A stretch of 9,567 nt of DNA from positions 1 to 9,567 of the forward strand of contig DAOTVD010000419.1 of the NCBI GenBank assembly GCA_034437075.1, in the 5' to 3' direction. This DNA is from DAOTVD01 sp034437075. GTDB taxonomy: Bacteria; Chloroflexota; Anaerolineae; Aggregatilineales; J027. Shown piece after piece: positions 5,890 through 9,567 of the stretch (positions are counted from its first letter, which is position 1; each line of letters opens with the position of its first letter). The position numbers and the translations under genes are program-made. Under the pieces are notes generated by a model. That model was given only the letters and a program-made list of their open reading frames with translations, was not told the origin of the DNA and did not search any database.

Positions 5890-7068
5890 TCAGGCCAAAG
5901 CGCCGCTAAACAAGCGTACTTTTTCCACCAGGGCGGGCAGAATTTCCAGCACATAGTCGATGTCCGCGTCGGTGGTGTGCATACCCACGCTCAGGCGCAG
6001 GCCACCCAAGGCCCAGTTCTCATCATAACCCAGGTGCATCAGTAATTCGCTAGGCCGGGGATTCCCGGTTTTGCATGCGCTGCCAGAGGACGCGCCGATC
6101 CCTTTGTTATCCAGGAACATGAGCAACTGGTTGCCGTCTACGCCTTTGAAAACGAAACTCGCATGGCTGGGCAGGCGATGCTCGCGGCTTCCGGTGAGTT
6201 GCGCGTCGGGCACGCGCGCCAGAATGCCGTCAATCAAGCGGTCGCGCAAGCGGGCCAGGTGCGCGGCCCGGGCTTCGCGGTCCGCATAAGCGAATTCGAG
6301 CGCTTTGGCCAAGCCGACAATCAGCGGCGTGTTCAGCGTCCCGGCGCGGCGTCCGGCCTCATGCGTGCCGCCCGTCTGGCTGGGCAATAACTCGGCCCCC
6401 TCGCGGATGTACAGCGCGCCAACGCCTTTTGGCCCGTAGAACTTATGCCCCGAAATCGAGAGCATATCGACATTCAGTTCATGGACATTCAGCGGCAGTT
6501 GTCCGGCGGCCTGCACAGCATCCGTGTGGAACAGTGCCCCGCGCGCGTGGGCCGCTTCGGCTAGCTCTGCGAGCGGCGAAATGCTGCCGATTTCGTTATT
6601 GGCGTACATGATGCTGGCGAGCGTCGTGTTGTCGCGCAAAACGGCGTTCAAGTGCTCCGGCAAGATGCGGCCATCTTGCGGCACTGGCACAAAGTCCACG
6701 TCGCAAGCATGCAAGGCGCCGAGTTGCTCGGCGGTGCGCCAAACCGCGCTATGCTCAACCCGGCTGGTGACGATATGCGGGCGTTCCCCGCGCGCTTGCG
6801 CCGCATAAGCAGCACCCCGCAGGGCCAGATTATCACTTTCCGAGCCGCACCCCGTGAACACGATTTCTTTGGGTTGGCAACCGAGGATGTCGGCGACCGT
6901 TTCGCGCGCGGTCTGGATGGCTTTTTCGCCAGCGCGCGCGAAATGATGCATCCCAGAAGGATTGCCATAGACCTCCCCGAAATAGGGCAGCATGGCCTCG
7001 ATAACGCGCTCATCAACGGGGGTACTGGCGCTATAATCCAGATAAACGGCTCGTTTTTCGGTGGGCAT
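5890..7068 (-). CDS. Cysteine desulfurase, IscS/NifS class
   Basis: A 392-residue cytoplasmic PLP enzyme that takes sulfur from L-cysteine as an enzyme persulfide and releases alanine, for Fe-S cluster assembly or tRNA thiolation. Motifs appear in the usual order: YLDYSASTP (9-17), FTGCGSESDN (71-80), VEHSAV with H106 stacking on PLP, YANNEIGS (155-162), HTDAVQAAG with D183 and Q186, SGHKFYGPKG with the Schiff-base K209, GGTHEAGRRAGTLN (233-246), and the catalytic loop SSGSACKTG with C332. The length is normal for the family and all key residues are present. The chosen ATG has a strong AGGAGA 6 nt upstream and starts the protein directly before the conserved YLDYSAST strand. No iscU, iscR, suf or mnmA gene is adjacent, so its sulfur acceptor cannot be told from context. 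It could serve as a general desulfurase. Confidence 0.95.
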   Translation of the reverse strand: MPTEKRAVYLDYSASTPVDERVIEAMLPYFGEVYGNPSGMHHFARAGEKAIQTARETVADILGCQPKEIVFTGCGSESDNLALRGAAYAAQARGERPHIVTSRVEHSAVWRTAEQLGALHACDVDFVPVPQDGRILPEHLNAVLRDNTTLASIMYANNEIGSISPLAELAEAAHARGALFHTDAVQAAGQLPLNVHELNVDMLSISGHKFYGPKGVGALYIREGAELLPSQTGGTHEAGRRAGTLNTPLIVGLAKALEFAYADREARAAHLARLRDRLIDGILARVPDAQLTGSREHRLPSHASFVFKGVDGNQLLMFLDNKGIGASSGSACKTGNPRPSELLMHLGYDENWALGGLRLSVGMHTTDADIDYVLEILPALVEKVRLFSGALA

Positions 7069-7074
7069 GGTCAA

Positions 7075-7080
7075 TCTCCT
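7075..7080 (-). promoter_or_regulatory. Ribosome binding site that fixes the cysteine desulfurase start
   Basis: AGGAGA on the minus strand lies 6 nt before the ATG at 7068. The frame stays open for 39 more codons up to an ATG at 7185, but that stretch has no family similarity and would include this site and the promoter. Confidence 0.8.
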
Positions 7081-7110
7081 ACTCATCATCACACAATCAA
7101 TTCTTGGATA

Positions 7111-7119
7111 ACTATAACA
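7111..7119 (-). promoter_or_regulatory. Extended -10 promoter for the cysteine desulfurase
   Basis: TGTTATAGT on the minus strand is an extended -10 (TGn plus TATAGT). No good -35 is seen, which is common for extended -10 promoters. The predicted leader is about 36 nt and contains the AGGAGA site. It lies back to back with the promoter candidate for the plus-strand gene at 7185. Confidence 0.5.
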
Positions 7120-7123
7120 CCAA

Positions 7124-7152
7124 TGGGCAATCTCGCGTAACGCGCTTACAAT
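7124..7152 (+). promoter_or_regulatory. Candidate promoter for the 160-residue unknown gene
   Basis: TGGGCA (7124-7129) and TACAAT (7147-7152) are separated by 17 nt. The -35 matches four of six positions and the -10 five of six. The expected start near 7159 gives a leader of about 26 nt. It interleaves with the divergent desulfurase promoter region, so the two could compete for polymerase. Confidence 0.45.
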
Positions 7153-7184
7153 CGGTTGAAATGGCCGCAAAGAGATGATGTGCA

Positions 7185-7667
7185 ATGACCCAACCCGAGT
7201 ATTTTCACGAAACGGTGCCCGGCACGCTCTGGCAACCCACCGAGGGTATGGCGGGTACGCCGCCTGGTGTAAGCCTCAGTTTACCAGGCGACGCGCCCCC
7301 TATGGCGGCGCGTGTGCTGCATACGGGCGAGATCATCGTGCGCTATGGGGTGGATATGCTCCATGAATACGCGGTTTTGATACCCGGCCTTTTTGAGTCT
7401 GAAACCGGGTATCAACTAACTGGGCGAGCCGCGTGGGATGTGATGTGGGCGCAGTTTCAGCTTTACCCGCGCGCCGAGATCATCGGCTTGCGCCACGATG
7501 GCCGCCCGGGTGACTATCTGGTACGCGAACTGGATTTTGCCGACCGTCCTCGCTTGTTGGCCTATACCGACCCAGAATCCAAGGTGGCGTTGGGGAGTAT
7601 CCAGCGCGTGTATGGCCAATTGGCCGAGCCGCCGCAGCTATTCGCCCGCTATAGCGTGCTGCTATAG
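7185..7667 (+). CDS. Protein of unknown function, 160 residues
   Basis: I do not recognise this family. The protein appears soluble: there is no signal peptide and no membrane segment. It is rich in Gly, Pro, Arg and aromatic residues. The first 40 residues are Pro/Gly-rich. The centre has alternating hydrophobic strands (ARVLHTGEIIVRYG and EYAVLIPGLF, then a WDVMWAQFQLYP helix or strand). The C-terminus (GSIQRVYGQL to RYSVLL) looks beta-rich. It is supported as a gene by its own promoter candidate, a normal ATG, codon use like its neighbours, and its exact fit between two minus-strand genes. The Shine-Dalgarno is weak (an AGAG about 12 nt upstream). Its last six bases overlap the end of the 99-residue gene on the other strand. 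Two long perfect inverted repeats lie inside it. No function can be inferred. Confidence 0.75.
   Translation: MTQPEYFHETVPGTLWQPTEGMAGTPPGVSLSLPGDAPPMAARVLHTGEIIVRYGVDMLHEYAVLIPGLFESETGYQLTGRAAWDVMWAQFQLYPRAEIIGLRHDGRPGDYLVRELDFADRPRLLAYTDPESKVALGSIQRVYGQLAEPPQLFARYSVLL
7261..7290 (+). repeat. Inverted repeat inside the unknown gene (8-bp perfect stem)
   Basis: CGCCTGGT (7261-7268) and ACCAGGCG (7283-7290) are exact reverse complements with a 14-nt spacer. Inner AA/TT bases could extend the stem past a small bulge. It lies about 77 nt into the coding sequence. It may be chance in GC-rich DNA. Confidence 0.55.
7377..7415 (+). repeat. Inverted repeat inside the unknown gene (11-bp perfect stem)
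   Basis: TTGATACCCGG (7377-7387) and CCGGGTATCAA (7405-7415) are exact reverse complements with a 17-nt spacer. It is the longest perfect inverted repeat I found in the window. In frame it encodes the segment from LIPG through TGYQ. Confidence 0.65.
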
Positions 7668-7961
7668 CTGCAAATCGGAACGCCCGGCGATGACTTTTTG
7701 CTGGTAATCCTGTACGTAGTCCATCAGGCGCTTGTTGAGCGCTTTCCACTCATCGCTTTGCAGCACGTCGCGCATGGATTGTAGATCGTCGGTGATGCCT
7801 TCCACCACAATCTGAGGACCATCGCCATACACCGAGAACCAGGCTTCGGTGGGCGTGATGCCCAGGCTGGTGATGCGCGGCGCGAATTCGCGCACCATAA
7901 ATTCGAAATATTCCTGATCGTGAGCGGGCTTGATGTCCCAACTCAAGAGTAATTTGTACAT
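7662..7961 (-). CDS. Small alpha/beta protein of unknown function, possibly dimeric alpha-beta barrel-like
   Basis: A 99-residue soluble protein. It starts with strand MYKLLLSWDIKP, then a helix (HDQEYFEFMVREFAPRI), strands around EAWFSVYG and QIVVEGI, and a helix rich in charged residues (DDLQSMRDVLQSDEWKAL) leading to YVQDYQQKV. This order of strands and helices, with the aromatic and Asp-Glu-Trp pattern, resembles the ferredoxin-like dimeric alpha-beta barrel (ABM/NIPSNAP-like) fold. That is inference from pattern, and no catalytic residue is evident. It is the second gene of an operon: its ATG comes 2 nt after the TAA of the MBL gene, and its AAAGG site lies inside that gene's last codons, so translation is probably coupled. 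Its stop overlaps the stop of the convergent 160-residue gene within the palindrome CTATAG. Confidence 0.82.
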   Translation of the reverse strand: MYKLLLSWDIKPAHDQEYFEFMVREFAPRITSLGITPTEAWFSVYGDGPQIVVEGITDDLQSMRDVLQSDEWKALNKRLMDYVQDYQQKVIAGRSDLQL

Positions 7962-7963
7962 CG

Positions 7964-8599
7964 TTAACCTTTGTATCCTAGCACGACGACCTGCGTTTGC
8001 TCGGGCAGTGACGAAGCCGAGACGCGCAAGGTTTCTTCTTCTGTCGGGTTGTTGACGCCCATCTCTAGCAGAAATTTTTCCACAGGTTCCAGGGGTAGCA
8101 AGCTGTGGGGCGTTTGGTAATGCATGGGGATGACGATAGCCGGTTCGATCATAGCGACGACTTCGGCAGCATCCGTGGCGCTGAGTGCTTCGCCCCCGCC
8201 CACCGGAATCATCAGCACATTGACCTGGCCCAGGTTATCGAGATCACTCTGAGAAGGCACATGCGCCAGATCGCCCAGGTGCACCACCGATAAATTCCCA
8301 AAATCGAAAGTATAGGCGACATTCATCCGGGCTTGGTCGCTTTTTTTATCCACCAGCGGAAAACCCATGATGAATACCCCGCCAATTTCGTACTCGCCCG
8401 GTCGCTCGATTGCCACGCTCCAATCGCGCACGCCCTCTAAATAGGCATGACCTGGCGTTTCATGGCTAATAGTCACGACATCCGCCTTGACGTTAAGCGG
8501 CGAGTAGCCGATGCTTTCGCTGTAAGGGTCGGTTACAATGGTGATTTTGCCGCGCTCGCTGAGCCGGAAACAGCTATGTCCGTACCATACAATGTCCAT
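7964..8599 (-). CDS. MBL-fold (UlaG/UPF0173-like) protein with altered metal-binding motif
   Basis: A 211-residue cytoplasmic protein of the metallo-beta-lactamase fold, close in layout to the UlaG/UPF0173 group of Zn-dependent hydrolases. Recognisable elements are WYGHSCFRL with H8, VTDPY with D24, SHETPGH (45-51), PGEYEIGGVFI (67-77), VVHLGDLAH (105-113, H107 and D110), MIPVGGG (130-136) and IPMHY with H160. The usual HxHxDH metal motif is H46-E-T48-P-G50-H51 here, so the second His and the Asp are replaced by Thr and Gly. The outer His, the GD aspartate and the C-terminal His are kept. Metal binding is therefore probably reduced or single-site. The length is normal for the group. AAGGA (8606-8610) lies 6 nt before the ATG. 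It is the first gene of an operon with the 99-residue gene. Substrate unknown. Confidence 0.87.
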   Translation of the reverse strand: MDIVWYGHSCFRLSERGKITIVTDPYSESIGYSPLNVKADVVTISHETPGHAYLEGVRDWSVAIERPGEYEIGGVFIMGFPLVDKKSDQARMNVAYTFDFGNLSVVHLGDLAHVPSQSDLDNLGQVNVLMIPVGGGEALSATDAAEVVAMIEPAIVIPMHYQTPHSLLPLEPVEKFLLEMGVNNPTEEETLRVSASSLPEQTQVVVLGYKG

Positions 8600-8625
8600 A
8601 AGGTGTCCTTGTGTCTTTAGGCACG

Positions 8626-8653
8626 ATTATAGCGGAACCGCGCCGCGAGACAA
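8626..8653 (-). promoter_or_regulatory. Promoter of the MBL / 99-residue operon
   Basis: On the minus strand, TTGTCT (8648-8653) and a consensus TATAAT (8626-8631) are separated by 16 nt. The expected start near 8619 gives a leader of about 20 nt that carries the AAGGA site. Confidence 0.65.
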
Positions 8654-8700
8654 CCGTCCTTTCGGGTAGGCCAGTCCCCCCGTAAGGGCACAAATCGTAT

Positions 8701-8706
8701 TATAAT
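8701..8706 (+). promoter_or_regulatory. -10 box of the DUF4230 gene
   Basis: Consensus TATAAT lies 28 nt before the ATG at 8735. I find no clear -35 at 16-18 nt. It is divergent from the MBL operon promoter, about 70 nt away. The stretch between them holds C- and G-runs but no symmetric operator I can defend. Confidence 0.5.
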
Positions 8707-8722
8707 GGTCGTGTAATCTAGC

Positions 8723-8727
8723 AGGAG
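8723..8727 (+). promoter_or_regulatory. Ribosome binding site of the DUF4230 gene
   Basis: AGGAG lies 7 nt before the ATG at 8735. It decides this start over the later in-frame ATG at residue 41, which would remove the cytoplasmic N-terminus. Confidence 0.8.
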
Positions 8728-8734
8728 AACCCCC

Positions 8735-9567
8735 ATGGCCCGGTCAGAAAAATCCAAGGCAGTCGAACCCTATCAACCCGATTATTCGCCCAGCGCGAGC
8801 CCGCCGTCCGCCGCTAGGGGCAATGAGGGTTGCTTAGGATGCCTGCAACGTGGGATGGTGCTGACCTTCCTAAGCGGGATCATCTTGGCGGTGTTGATTG
8901 TCAGCCTGTTTTTATTGGGGGTGTACCAAACTCAAAACACGGCCACGAGCATCTTTGACGCCGTCAGCAATATCTGCTTGGTCAATTGTGGCGACTCTGT
9001 GACCCAAATCAATACTGGGCCGCTGTTGCAGGCCATCGAACAACAAGGCTTTTTGGAAGGTGCCCGGGCCAACAATAACTTGCCCAACATCTACGCCTCC
9101 AATGAATGGCCGGGCTTGTTGCCGGGGCGGCGCTCTTTGCGCTATAACGCCTTTGTGACGGTGACGGCAGGTATCGACCTAGAAAATGTCAGCCCGCAAG
9201 ACATTCGCACCGCTGGCAACACGGTGACGGTCGTATTGCCGCCCGCGCAGGTGCGCGATTGCATCTTGGATGAAGCGGCATCAAGCTATTTTGACCGACG
9301 TTGCTCGGCGATAGGCGTGGTGGATGTCGGTTGTGGGGGGTTAGAAGCCGAACTCCGCGCTCAAGCCCTGATCGCCAGCGCCACCGCCGACCATGATGTG
9401 CTGTTGGAGGATGCCTTCGCGAGTGGGGCGGAAGTCATCCAGAATTTACTGCTGGGTTTTGATGGTGTCGAGCAGGTGGTGATCCAACAAGCCCAAGTCG
9501 ATACCTCGCGCTATTCGCCGGCGGGCACCTGTGTGAACCATCTACCGGAAGATCAACGCCCGCCCAC
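8735..9567 (+). CDS. Membrane-anchored DUF4230 protein (3' end outside window)
   Basis: The frame stays open from ATG 8735 to the window edge, giving 277 codons plus two bases. Residues 1-40 are a Ser/Pro-rich cytoplasmic segment with a CLGC pair (C33, C36). Residues 41-64 are one membrane helix (MVLTFLSGII and onward). The outside part contains the DUF4230 pattern: YNAFVTVTAGIDLENV (137-152), GNTVTVVLPPAQV (161-173), then a long alpha segment (LEAELRAQALIASATADHDVL) and an AEVIQNLLLGFDGVEQVVI ending (232-250). DUF4230 proteins are typically single-pass membrane proteins of unknown role. The outside part has Cys at 81, 85, 176, 190, 200 and 266, which could form disulfides. Promoter and ribosome site are clear. 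The family call is from pattern recognition; the function is unknown. Confidence 0.82.
   Translation, partial: MARSEKSKAVEPYQPDYSPSASPPSAARGNEGCLGCLQRGMVLTFLSGIILAVLIVSLFLLGVYQTQNTATSIFDAVSNICLVNCGDSVTQINTGPLLQAIEQQGFLEGARANNNLPNIYASNEWPGLLPGRRSLRYNAFVTVTAGIDLENVSPQDIRTAGNTVTVVLPPAQVRDCILDEAASSYFDRRCSAIGVVDVGCGGLEAELRAQALIASATADHDVLLEDAFASGAEVIQNLLLGFDGVEQVVIQQAQVDTSRYSPAGTCVNHLPEDQRPP

Noticed and set aside
6652..7140. 162-residue plus-strand open frame inside the cysteine desulfurase gene
   Set aside because: It overlaps a gene with all catalytic motifs intact, shows no recognisable domain, and runs through the divergent promoter region.
7069..7185. 39-residue N-terminal extension of the cysteine desulfurase up to 7185
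   Set aside because: AGGAGA and a promoter lie inside this stretch, and the family starts just before YLDYSAST.

Overview
The window is dense bacterial DNA of moderately high GC. It holds nine protein genes, two of them cut by the window edges, and no RNA genes, insertion sequences, CRISPR arrays or attachment sites that I can see. The gene content suggests a chromosomal segment of a Chloroflexota (Anaerolineae-like) bacterium. That assignment is inference, from secreted proteins with Thr-Pro linkers, a DUF4230 protein, the style of MBL-fold and IscS-like proteins, and the setting of rpoC. No gap between genes exceeds 300 bases; the largest are about 115 to 145 bases and hold promoters or hairpins.

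Layout. Bases 1-726 are the 3' end of rpoC (RNA polymerase beta'), with an extraordinarily acidic C-terminal tail, followed by a strong intrinsic terminator (744-789). Converging on it is an amidohydrolase of the MTA/SAH deaminase type that continues in frame into a CYTH-like (triphosphate tunnel) domain (788-2779, minus). Divergent from that gene is a 703-residue polytopic membrane protein with a C-terminal endonuclease/exonuclease/phosphatase (EEP) domain that has lost several catalytic residues (2918-5029, plus). It abuts, stop to stop, a secreted LysM protein (5030-5746, minus). Upstream of the LysM gene on the same strand is an IscS/NifS-type cysteine desulfurase (5890-7068, minus). A divergent small gene of unknown function follows (7185-7667, plus), with two perfect inverted repeats inside its coding sequence. 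Its stop overlaps that of a minus-strand two-gene operon: an MBL-fold protein with an altered metal motif (7964-8599), then a 99-residue alpha/beta protein (7662-7961). Divergent from this operon is a membrane-anchored DUF4230 protein that runs off the window (8735 to the end).

How the genes relate. Most neighbours are divergent or convergent, so this looks like a chain of short transcription units rather than one pathway. The only tight operon is MBL to 99-aa protein (2-nt gap). Three divergent gaps (2780-2917, 7069-7184, 8600-8734) carry back-to-back promoter candidates. The most interesting features are the deaminase-CYTH fusion, the apparently inactive membrane-EEP fusion that recalls eukaryotic Cwh43 in layout, and the beta' acidic tail. 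I see no complete new multi-gene system such as a defence island.
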